This document shows, in pieces, positions 1-8,722 of a stretch of 64,000 nucleotides of DNA. The stretch covers positions 167,878,478 through 167,942,477 of the forward strand of contig OV884058.1 in NCBI GenBank assembly GCA_930367215.1, in the 5' to 3' direction. A model generated the notes under the pieces. That model was not told the DNA's origin. It ran no database searches and saw nothing but the letters and a program-made list of their open reading frames with translations. The translations under genes were made by a program, and so were the position numbers. The stretch comes from Pollenia angustigena (taxonomy: Eukaryota > Arthropoda > Insecta > Diptera > Polleniidae). Position 1 is the first letter of the stretch. Each line of letters begins with the position of its first letter.

Positions 1-548
1 ATATTCAAAAGATAAACATTGGGACTTTGTTTAATAAATAACACTAAAATAATAAAAGCAAAGTTGTAAGAGAAATTTTAAATACGAAGAAAAATGGGTA
101 TTATTTAGACCTTCCGATATATTACGAAAATAAAACAATAAAATTATTTATTTTCGATGGCCTTGAGCTCAACAAAATTGTTTCTGGCTTTGAGCTCAAC
201 CGAATTGTTTTTTTTTTTGGAGTATGAAAAATATCCTTTTTATACAAGGAGTCAGAATTGTATAAAAAAAACAAGTATGGTTGTCCTAAAATATTATCGA
301 TATAAATTTTTATTTTTTTGAAAACTTCAAATTCAAATCAATTAAAAGTTGATTTATCGAAGTACGCCTGTCCGTTGAAATAGGTTTTCCGAAGACCCCA
401 GATAAATATGATGGGGAGTTGGTAGCTTTATATTAATGACACATATGGTCCCGAATTGTTTGCTGTTGAAATTTAGCCTTAACAATGAGCAAAAAACTAC
501 GACTGCCTCTAATTTTACCCAAAAATCCCTTGTTGTTGTTGTTGTTTT
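1..548. other. AT-rich flank, no gene seen
   Basis: I see no gene here. A 27-bp unit containing TTGAGCTCAAC is present twice in tandem near positions 159-212. The short open frames on both strands resemble nothing I recognise. Confidence 0.5.
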
Positions 549-1639
549 TATACTTTCCACCACAATTAGTTGTGAAGAGGGTATATTAAGTTTGTCATTC
601 CGTGTGAAACTTTTTTATTATTCATCTCAGACCCAGAAAGTATATATATTCTGGGTCCTTGAGTAATTCTAAGTCGATTAAGCCATGTCCGTCTGTCTGT
701 CCGTCTGTCCGTTTGTTGAAAACACGCTCACTTTCGAACAACTCAAAACAAATGAACAAACTTGGTACCAAATTGCTTGTAGTTATCCTAAGCAGTTTGG
801 GATTGAAATCCAGCAAAATCGGTTCAGTAGGACCAGAGCTATGAATCAAAATGTGGAACCACCACCTAAAAAAATTGATAATTTTGTTACAAAAAATAAC
901 ATAAATGCTGGAACAAGGCACGGAATGAGATAAGTTTTTGCAAAAATTTGTTTTATTTGACTGTAAATCACGCTGTTAAATTTCGTGAAGAGCCTTCCAT
1001 AATTTACCCTAAGCCCCATATAAACAATACTCCCGGAAAACAGTTTAGTACGCCTAAAACCGTAAAAAATAACGCTAGCGTAACAAAATTTGTAACGTCA
1101 CAGTTTTTTAAGACTAGAAATAACACTGTGAAATTTCGTGACAAGCGGTCCATAATTTACCTTAGGCCCCATATAAACCCTATTACCGGAAAACAGTTTA
1201 GTACGCCTTAAACCGTAAAAAATAATTCAATCATAACAAATTTTGGCTCGTCACAGTTTTATAGGACTATAAATGGTACTGTGAAATTTCGCGAAGATCG
1301 GTACATAATTTACCCTAGGCCCCATAGAAACCCTACTCCCGGAAAACAGTTAAGTACACCTAAAACCATAATTAATAATGCTAGCATAACAGAAATTGGT
1401 ACGTCACAGTTTTAAAGGACTAGAAATGACGCTGTGAAATTTCGTGATGATCGGTCCATATAGGCCCCATATAAACCCTACTACCGGAAAACAGTTTAGT
1501 CGCCTAAAACCATAATTAATAACAAATCGTCACAGTTTAAGATAATAATAACATCATACAGATATTTATCCTTAAACATTCGAACTGTCGGTGGAGGGTA
1601 TCAAAGATTCGGCACAGCCGAATATATCACTCTAACTTG
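549..1639 (+). mobile_element. Helentron/DINE-1-like non-autonomous element, copy 1
   Basis: The left end has a short inverted motif around the fly-typical GAGGGTATATTAAG, followed by a GTCY microsatellite near 685-715. From about 955 the interior is a tandem array of roughly 152-bp units (starts near 955, 1097, 1250 and 1402, with a remnant at 1527). The right end carries a 7-bp hairpin, ATTCGGC-ACA-GCCGAAT, and stops at CTCTAACTTG. The order block A, GTCY microsatellite, central tandem repeats, terminal hairpin is the known plan of DINE-1 elements, which are non-autonomous Helentrons. A second copy at 23276-24172 shares both ends and defines the borders. No protein is encoded. Confidence 0.8.
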
Positions 1640-1914
1640 ATTTATTTTATTTTTATGAATATCTGGAGAGCGGTAAAAGCCAAAGTTTCTAAATTAGATA
1701 CAAACATCTCGTTTATCAATGATTAGCATCCGATAAAATGTGGGCGGGATTGAACAAGTGGGCGTGGTACTACCCACACAGAAAAAAATCAATAATAAAT
1801 ATTTTTTTGCTATCATTGGCAGTTTGTTGTGTGGTTTTCTTTGATATTTTTTAAACGAGTTCATTAAAGAGTAAATGTTGATTGAAGTAAGTGTTGAAGA
1901 ATTTTTATTGTCAA

Positions 1915-2380
1915 ATGGCTGGGCGAATTTCTCTTACATTAAATGAAAAAAGTTTAAATTATAAATGTGTAAGACCAATAAAAACTTTCAGTACGTGAAA
2001 TTGCAAAAAGGTATTGCAACAAAACAAAACATTTAAAAAAAACGTGCTTAATTACATACAAATTTATTTTTTAAGATTGAGTATTGGGAAAACTCAGTCT
2101 GAGAGCATTCTAAAAGAAAAGGAACATCTAAGAGCCAGATGGCAATCTGCATTTAACATTAATTATAAAAAAGAATTGTCTTTCGACAAAAGATTCGGAA
2201 GTAGACAAGTTGTGTTTTGATTGGTTTGCAATTGCCAGAAGCAAGAATTTGCCTCCAGAAAAAAATCAAGTGATTCAGAAGGGGATGTTTTAGAGCAAGA
2301 AATTGATAAAATTAAATCGTTAGAAGAAGCCCCAACATAGATTTGCAGGTTTGAAAGCTTTTGCTTAAAACGATTTTATA
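1915..2380 (+). pseudogene. pogo/Tigger-like transposase N-terminal fragment
   Basis: Broken coding sequence resembling the DNA-binding N-terminus of pogo/Tigger transposases. An ATG at 1915 opens MAGRISLTLNEK. After frame shifts come S-V-R-E-I-A-K-R-Y near 1990 and then an ILKEKEHL segment near 2110 that looks like the end of the first helix-turn-helix. Near 2200 follows EVDKLCFDWFAIARSKNLP, typical of the CENP-B-type second domain. Frames change several times and stops interrupt, so nothing is translatable. The catalytic DDE half is absent, because the copy runs directly into an unrelated LINE fragment at about 2395. The assignment rests on remembered family motifs and would need a profile search. 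Confidence 0.5.
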
Positions 2381-2394
2381 GCATATAAGAAATT

Positions 2395-3560
2395 ATACAA
2401 TTTGGAAATCAGTTTTGAAGAAATCTGTAATTGCAAACAATATAACATCAAAATCGTTACCTGTTCTTAGGGGAGTGCCACAGGGATCGATACTTGGGCC
2501 ACTACTATTCTCAATTTATATAAATGATCTAGATAAACAATTGTTACACTGTAATGTTCACCTATATGCTGTTGATGTACAACTCTATATTAGTAGTCCC
2601 TTGATAAATATAAATGATTGTGTTGAAAAAATAAATATTGATTTAAAACGTGTTCACGCATGGGCAAACCCCACGAAGTCCAAATGCTTGATAATAACGA
2701 AAAAAAAACACTTAAACTGTCGCTTGAACCTATGATATTGCTGAACAACAAACGAATTGAAATTGTACAAAAAGCTAAAAATCTTGGCATTATTTTTAAC
2801 AACACTCTCACATGGTCTGATCATGTAACTGCTGCTGCTGGGAAAACATACTCAATGCTGCGAACGCTATGGAACACCCAACACATCACACCGTTTAATA
2901 TTCGAATGTTACTTGCAAAAACGTATATCAATTTTACTCTATGGATGCGAACTGTTTGCAAGTTGTGACTCAACAAGCCAGGGAAAACTTGAGAAAACTT
3001 ACAATGCTGTATTGAGATATGTTTTTAACCTAAGAAAGTATGATCACATTTCCCATTTTAAAAATAAACTTTATGGCGTTTCCCTGAGTAATCTGTTAAA
3101 AATTAAAACCTTAATGCTATTACACAAAATAATTTTCAAGCATGAACCAGTGTATCTTTTTGACAGAATATCTTTTACGCGTTCAAGAAGATCATATGAC
3201 ATAATTCATACTAGATATAGAAGTCAGGTTTCTGAGCGTCATTTTTTACATCAATTCAATCCGCCCTTGGAACTCGCTACTACCGACCAATAAATCCATT
3301 AGCAACGTCTTGCTTTTTGAGAAAGAATTATATAAATTTTTTGTCACAAATTAATACTGTTTCCTTCTTATTATGTTTGTATTTAACTATTTTAAACTTA
3401 TTTGTTTATTTCTAGAAATTATTAAATTATTTTTCATAATAATATATAATTTTTTACTCAACAATGTAATTACAATACAAAAATCCAATACTATAATTAT
3501 AAGATTTGTATCTTGTTGTGTTGGAAATCAAATAAATAAATGCACAAAAAATGGAAACAA
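2395..3560 (+). pseudogene. non-LTR retrotransposon (LINE) reverse transcriptase, 3' part
   Basis: This is the C-terminal part of a LINE reverse transcriptase. The [20 protein letters not shown] block lies near 2473-2532, followed by the active-site box as YAVDVQLY near 2566. The usual YADD is therefore damaged at its first aspartate. Downstream come the thumb-region motif NLGIIFNNTLTWSDHV and, after frame shifts near 2700 and 2940, YGCELF and a long C-terminal tail ending at 3293. The AT-rich stretch to about 3560, with AATAAATAAA-like text, looks like a 3' UTR. The 5' half (endonuclease and start of RT) is missing. A fragment of the same family lies inverted at 6405-6985. Clade is undecided (Jockey, CR1 or L2-like). 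Confidence 0.75.
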
Positions 3561-4044
3561 GTGAACTTTTAGCAGGCTATAATCCGCCAGTGCTTTTCCA
3601 TTACCACAAATTGGTAATGAATTGTTTTATGTGTATGGATGAATCTTTAAACTTATATGAATTTGAAAAATAATTATATAATATTTTAAAGTTGAAATGC
3701 GTTAAAATTTGTTTTACTTATAATAGCAGATATATCTTGACCTTTTTAAATGAACTATCCCGAAGACGGACAAATTTGCTGTGACGGTCGGTGTCCGCCT
3801 ACGGGAGATTTCACTGTATACATTTTCGGGAACCTTAGATCTTCCCGAGTACAAGTTTTTACACTAAAGCAAGTTTTAACTTTATTCTTCAAAATTTTGG
3901 TATATAAATCTGTCAAATCGGTTGAAAATACTGAAATTCAATTAAAAATACTGAAACTAAATCAAAACTAAACTTGCTTAATATTAATTAAACTATTTAT
4001 AATATTTAATAAGGGTAACAAATATAATTTCAAATTATATTCTA
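3561..4044. other. unassigned AT-rich segment
   Basis: No gene or repeat is recognised. A GC-richer patch near 3750-3840 contains a 73-codon open frame without recognisable motifs. Confidence 0.4.
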
Positions 4045-4185
4045 ACATGATTAACCGGGCAATAAAAACATGGACCTTCAGCCCGTTGTAGTGAAGTATA
4101 CCAAAGTCTCTGACCGGAATAGAACCCGCAACCCCCGCACTGATAGACTAGCTCAGTACCAACTAGCCTACCGGGACATCCAAAC
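4045..4185 (-). repeat. tRNA-derived SINE, copy 1
   Basis: On the minus strand a pol III-like A box, TAGGCTAGTTGG (4159-4170), is followed 33 nt later by a B box, GGTTCTATTCC (4116-4126), in the geometry of a tRNA. The body that follows (CTTTGGTATACTTCACTACA) matches the body of the plus-strand copy at 58355-58470, so this is a dispersed SINE rather than a tRNA gene. One B-box base deviates from consensus. Confidence 0.6.
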
Positions 4186-4818
4186 AGCGTTGCCACGTCC
4201 AACATAAATTTGTTACCAAAATGTAAAAATAAAGTAACAAAAAGCATAAAAAAATGTAACCAAAATTATTTTGTATCAAAAGTACTATTTCAATTGCACT
4301 TTAGTTGAAAAATTGTGTGTCTTAAAAAGAAATAGTGTTTGTTTGTATGTTGTAGGCTCATAAACCGCTGGACCTTTTTTTTAAAGTTCTGACAGTAAAT
4401 TACCGATGGTCTGGAAAAAATAATAGGCTGAATAATTTTTCGAAATTTTTATTGGAAGTGGCACCTCCTATACACATATTTTCAATTTTTAAAACTTTTT
4501 CGACCTCTTTGTATGAAGAGCTTTTACTAGTAAAACTTTTAAAAGTCTTGCAGTGCGTTATGGTATCAAAAAGCAAAATTGAGCAAAATTATGCGGTAGA
4601 TCTTTTGTATATAAATGCTTTTTGCCCGGTGCAAATATAATCATATTAAACGAGATGGGATCGGAAGGACCTTTATCGTTTATCTAGAAAAATTTTTCTT
4701 TAAGACCTATGGAGCATTAAGAGTAGCAGATAATAGCCATCTAGACTTCAAAATAATAAACTTATATGGTTAAGTTGATGGTCTGTTAAAGTTTAAGCTG
4801 CTTAAAAAAAATTTTAAG
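4186..4818. other. unassigned AT-rich segment
   Basis: I see no gene. A 62-codon open frame at 4452-4640 has no recognisable features. Confidence 0.4.
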
Positions 4819-4820
4819 TA

Positions 4821-6119
4821 AAGGGTGGTTAAATTGTAAGTGCCGATGTTGAATGTGAACCACACCTAAACGCCAAGTTTTTTTCCGAATTTTATTTGAC
4901 ATTTCTCTATTTCAGACTTATTCAATTTGAACCATGGAGAGATACACAATCCAACAACGTGTTAAAGTTATCCAGACTTATTATGAAAATGGGCGTTCAA
5001 ATCAAAATGCATATCGTGCACTTCGTGATTTTTTTGGTCAATTTGATCGTCCAAATGTGCGTACAATCGCAAAAATCGTGGAAAAATTCGAGCAAACCGG
5101 GTCTGTAGAAGATGTGAGAACACCAGTGCAAGCTCGTACAGCTCGTACTGCAGAAAATATTGCTGCTGTTCGCGATAGTGTGGCTGAAGAGCCGTCCACC
5201 TCAACTCGTCGTCGTGCCCAACAATTGCACCTCTCACGCTCGTCGTTGATGAACATTATGCATAAAGACTTGCATTTACACGCTTACAAGGTGCAATTGG
5301 CTCAAGAACTAAAGCCTCTTGACCATTCCAAACGTCGTGAATGGGCAGAATGGTGGCAAGAAATGGCAACAGTGGATGATCAATTTTCGAAGAAAATCAT
5401 CTTCAGTGATGAGGCACATTTTCACCTCAGTGGATTCGTCAATAAACAGAATTGCCGCATTTGGGCGAATGAGAATCCAAGAGTGATTGTCGAAAAACCA
5501 ATGCACCCACAAAGAGTGACTGTTTGGTGCGGTTTATGGGCTGGCGGCATCATCGGGCCGTATTTTTTCCAAAATGAGGCCGGTCAGGCCGTTACTGTGA
5601 ATGGTGTTCGCTATCGTGAGATGATAACGAACTTTTCATGGCCCGAATTGGAAGATATGGATGTGGACGATATGTGGTTTCAGCAGGACGGTGCCACTTG
5701 CCACACAGCTAACGAAACAATGGCTCTTTTGCGCAACAAATTCAATGGCCGTGTTATCTCACGTAATGGCGATGTCAATTGGCCGCCAAGATCATGTGAT
5801 TTGATACCGTTGGACTTTTTTCTTTGGGATTATTTGAAAGAAAAGGTGTACGTCGATAAGCCAGCAACAATTCAAGAGCTAAAGGATGAGATAATTCGGC
5901 ACATTAACGGCATAGAACCTCCATTATGCCTCAGGGTCATCCAAAATTTGGACCATCGGATGGAGGTGTGCCGCCGTGGTCGCGGCGCCCATTTGGCCGA
6001 TATTTTGTTCCATACATAATTGAGTAATACCAATATATCATAATAAAATAAAATTACAATAATTTCCTAAATAGTTTGTGTTTTATTCAAAATCAACATC
6101 GGCCCTTGAAATTTAAATT
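4821..6119 (+). mobile_element. complete DD41D mariner-like transposon
   Basis: A 1.3-kb Tc1/mariner element flanked by a TA target dinucleotide (4819-4820 and 6120-6121). The terminal inverted repeats are imperfect: the left end begins AAGGGTGGTTAAATTGTAAG, and both ends share GCCGATGTTGA about 20 bp in. The right end seems to have lost or changed a few terminal bases compared with the relative at 56244. One uninterrupted transposase gene fills the interior. Five older, damaged relatives lie elsewhere in the window. Confidence 0.85.
4934..6019 (+). CDS. mariner-like transposase, DD41D, apparently intact
   Basis: A 361-residue Tc1/mariner-superfamily transposase, the enzyme that cuts the element out and inserts it at TA sites in the nucleus. 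The start is the ATG in GAACCATGGAG, giving MERYTIQQRVK. The first HTH lies at roughly residues 5-60 and the second at about 85-125 (QQLHLSRSSLMNIMH). The catalytic residues are visible: D159 in IIFSDEAHF, D252 in WFQQDGATCH and D294 in CDLIPLDFFLW. That leaves 41 residues between the second and third Asp. DD41D is the spacing reported for the basal rosa-type mariners of tephritid flies. The length equals the usual 340-370 residues and there is no frameshift or stop. Activity is an inference, because the right terminal repeat looks slightly eroded. Confidence 0.92.
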   Translation: MERYTIQQRVKVIQTYYENGRSNQNAYRALRDFFGQFDRPNVRTIAKIVEKFEQTGSVEDVRTPVQARTARTAENIAAVRDSVAEEPSTSTRRRAQQLHLSRSSLMNIMHKDLHLHAYKVQLAQELKPLDHSKRREWAEWWQEMATVDDQFSKKIIFSDEAHFHLSGFVNKQNCRIWANENPRVIVEKPMHPQRVTVWCGLWAGGIIGPYFFQNEAGQAVTVNGVRYREMITNFSWPELEDMDVDDMWFQQDGATCHTANETMALLRNKFNGRVISRNGDVNWPPRSCDLIPLDFFLWDYLKEKVYVDKPATIQELKDEIIRHINGIEPPLCLRVIQNLDHRMEVCRRGRGAHLADILFHT

Positions 6120-6189
6120 TAGATGACAATTGTATTGGTTTAACGTCCAATTTTAAGATTTGATATTATCTCACATTTATATTTAAAAT

Positions 6190-6375
6190 CGTTTTTAATA
6201 CAAAATTCTATTCTTCACTAAGCACTTAAATGTAACTAAATTCATCAAGCTGGTAGATTTAAATTCAACTTAAGTTTCCATTGTAAAAGCTTAGCAGGGT
6301 GGCGTCAATTTCACATTACTACAACAACAACAATCAATAACAGACAGCTGTTTTTGAGCCCACCTTTTAAATAAA
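6190..6375 (-). repeat. dispersed repeat, paralogue of 43683-43900
   Basis: The reverse complement matches 43683-43900 over about 190 bp, including GGTGGTCTGAAAAA-like and TACAATGGAAACTTAA segments. It is non-coding and its ends are not resolved. Confidence 0.6.
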
Positions 6376-6404
6376 CACACTTTCTAATGATGTTTAGATG
6401 CACA

Positions 6405-6985
6405 AATGCCACATGCAATTATACGAGTCAAAAAAACGGAGCGGTAACTTGGATAATTTCGCTGGTAAGTCGTTCCAAAGGCACGTTGTGTAACTGAAAA
6501 ATTGTCTTGTAGACATACGGTATTTGTATTTTTGTGATCTCAAGTTTTTTCCACGTGGTGATTGTGCAAAAATACTTTTGTTGAAAAGATATTCTGATGC
6601 ATAAGATTATTTATGCATCATTAAAAGGATTTTATATTTTTAGTAAATTTTTAAAACTTATATTATGTAACTTGTATGAACGTGATGACGTATCTGGCTA
6701 TATTGTTATATGTGACCTCGAGGCGATTAAAGTTCATAGCATCGCAATTCGAAAATATTTCACACCCTAAAGTGGAACTGGTAGTAAATAGGATTTTGCC
6801 TTATTTCAAACGGTGTCGATGATTGCACAGCCCACAGATTTCTCAGCATCCCACGAACGTCACCAGCTGATATATTTATATGGTTAGTCCAAGAAAGTTC
6901 GGCATTAAATGTGATTCTCAAATTCGAAAACGATTGAACAAAACCGATTTTGAGTTTTTGAGTTGTTGATGCCACGTTTTTGTAG
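6405..6985 (-). pseudogene. LINE reverse transcriptase C-terminal fragment
   Basis: On the minus strand, conceptual translation gives NLRITFNAELSWTNHI, MLRNLWAVQSSTPFEIR, then GCEIFSNCDAMNF and a tail near 6450-6550. Block by block these match the LINE at 2395-3560 (NLGIIFNNTLTWSDHV, TPFNIR, YGCELFASCDS). Frame shifts and stops interrupt it. It keeps only the thumb and C-terminal region, and the catalytic domain is missing. Its upstream edge is duplicated in inverted orientation at 7136-7255, around the foldback block. Confidence 0.65.
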
Positions 6986-7255
6986 ATATCCTCGTTTTTA
7001 AGTGCAAAAATATTGGCGGCATAAAATAACCCCCCAAAATATAACCCCCCAAAAAAATAATGAAAAAACCCTCCAAAATTTTGGGGGATTATTTAATTTT
7101 GTTTGGGGGGTTATATTTTGGGGGGGTTATTTCATGGCGCCAATATTTTTAAAATGCACTTAAAAACTAGGATATCTACAAAAACGTGGCACCAACAACT
7201 CAAAAACTTAAAATCAGTTTTGTTCAATCGTCTTCGAATTTCGGAATCACATTTG
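6905..7255. repeat. inverted duplication of a LINE segment around a foldback core
   Basis: Bases 6905-7012 and 7136-7255 are imperfect inverted copies. Both contain the segment ATCTACAAAAACGTGGCA or its complement, plus the start of the LINE fragment. The 120-bp centre (7013-7135) is itself a near palindrome of CCCCCC/GGGGGG-containing units. The pair could extrude as a cruciform. Confidence 0.7.
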
Positions 7256-8722
7256 CATTCTTTTAATTGGGGTATTATTTCATATGAAATTATCCCTCAA
7301 AAAATCATTATGAAATTTTGGGGGATTATTTCATTTTCAAATTTAAAATGAAAACGTTTTTGGGCGCAAGGATTTATCCACTTTATTGGGCTCTTATTTC
7401 ATTTCAGAAATTGGGGTTTTATTCATATGAAATAAGCCTCCAACAATTAGGGAATTATTTATTGCATATGAAATAAGGCCCCACGCTTTGGGGAATTATT
7501 TTATTATTTTTTTGGCGCTGCGAAATATGGCCCCAGGAAATATGGCCCCAAAAAATAAATGAAAATTGACCCCAAATTTGGGGCTATTTTTCATAATGCA
7601 ATATGGCCCCAATTTTTTAATGAAAAATTACCCCAAAAAAATGAAAAATAACCCTAAAAATAAAATGAAATATGACCCTAAATTTGGGGCTATTCTTCAT
7701 TATGAAAAATCACTTCAAAATTTATAATGAATTTTAACCCCAAAAAAGAACACAAAGAAAGTGACATTTAACATTCTCGGTGGAGTTCATATGCCCAAAA
7801 CTAAAAATCCCAAATTTAGAATCCCGATTTCAAAATCCGGATAATTATACAGTTTTGGTTTTAAAAATCGTACGATTGATAGCACGGTTGGGCTTTCGGC
7901 CATGCACAAGGATTTTTTTCTCTATGGTATAACGAACACTGGCTTTGCTTACTAAAGCTCTACGTTATAGACGGCCTTCGGCCGGGGGCGCAAGGATTTT
8001 TTTCTCTATGGTATAACGAACACTGGCTTCGCTAACTAAAGCTTCTCTGTATAGCCGGCCTTCGGCCGGGTGAAAGGATTTTCTTCTCTTTGGTATAACG
8101 AACACTGGCTTCGCTCACTAAAGCTTTACTACATAGCCGGCCTTCGGCCGGGCGCAAGGATTTTCTTTTCTATGGTTTAACGAACTCTTCTCGTAATAGC
8201 CGGCCTTCGGCCGGGCTCAAGGATTTTTTCCTCTATGGTATAACAAACACCGGCTTCGCTAACTAAAGCATCTCTTCATGACCGGCAAGGATTTTCTCTA
8301 CTATGGTATAAGAATTTGGGTTTTTTATGTTATCCCTAGAAACTTTTACATAGAATTTTATATAAATTTGTGTAAAAATGTTTGGGGTGATTTTTCATTT
8401 CTTTAAACTTGCATTTTTTATTAGTAGATGAAAAATAGCCCCAAAGTAAAAATGGTGATTTTATTTGGGGCCATTTTTCATTCCTTGATATTGGGGTCAT
8501 TTTTCATTCCACTTAAAATGCAAAAACACCCTAACGAAAAAATGAAAAAAAACCCCAAAATAAACAAAAAAATTGCGCCAAAATTGCGTGTTGTTGTGTC
8601 TCATGTAAAATTTTGGGGCCGTTTTTCATTTTCCTTTTGGGGCCATATTTCCTGGGGTCATTTTGCGCACCGCCTATTTTTTTGGTGGGTTATATTTTGG
8701 GGGGTTATTTCATGCCGCCAAA
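7013..8722. mobile_element. foldback-type element made of CCCC/GGGG-ATTTCAT motifs
   Basis: The outer ends are inverted copies: GGCGGCATAAAATAACCCCC at about 7013 and its complement ending near 8722. A second, inner inverted pair starts GGCGCTGCGAAATATGGCCC near 7511, with its partner at about 8625-8670. Between and within them short units of the type ATGAAATA-RCCCC-AAA recur dozens of times on both strands. Terminal repeats built of short subrepeats are typical of Foldback-type elements. No transposase is visible. The open frame at 8428-8811 is made of these repeats and is not a gene. The class is inferred from architecture only. Confidence 0.55.
7891..8311 (+). repeat. 82-bp minisatellite with a GC-rich hairpin in each unit
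   Basis: Five full or shortened units and a partial sixth. Each begins with the palindrome GGCCTTCGGCC, extended to GCCGGCCTTCGGCCGG in most units, followed by CAAGGATTTT, CTATGGTATAACGAACAC and CTTCGCTAACTAAAGC. Unit starts are near 7891, 7974, 8058, 8141 and 8203. Unit 4 is about 20 bp short. The array sits inside the foldback element. Confidence 0.8.

Noticed and set aside
7891..8311. CRISPR-like array
   Set aside because: Units are contiguous 82-bp repeats without unique spacers, in a eukaryotic context with no cas genes.
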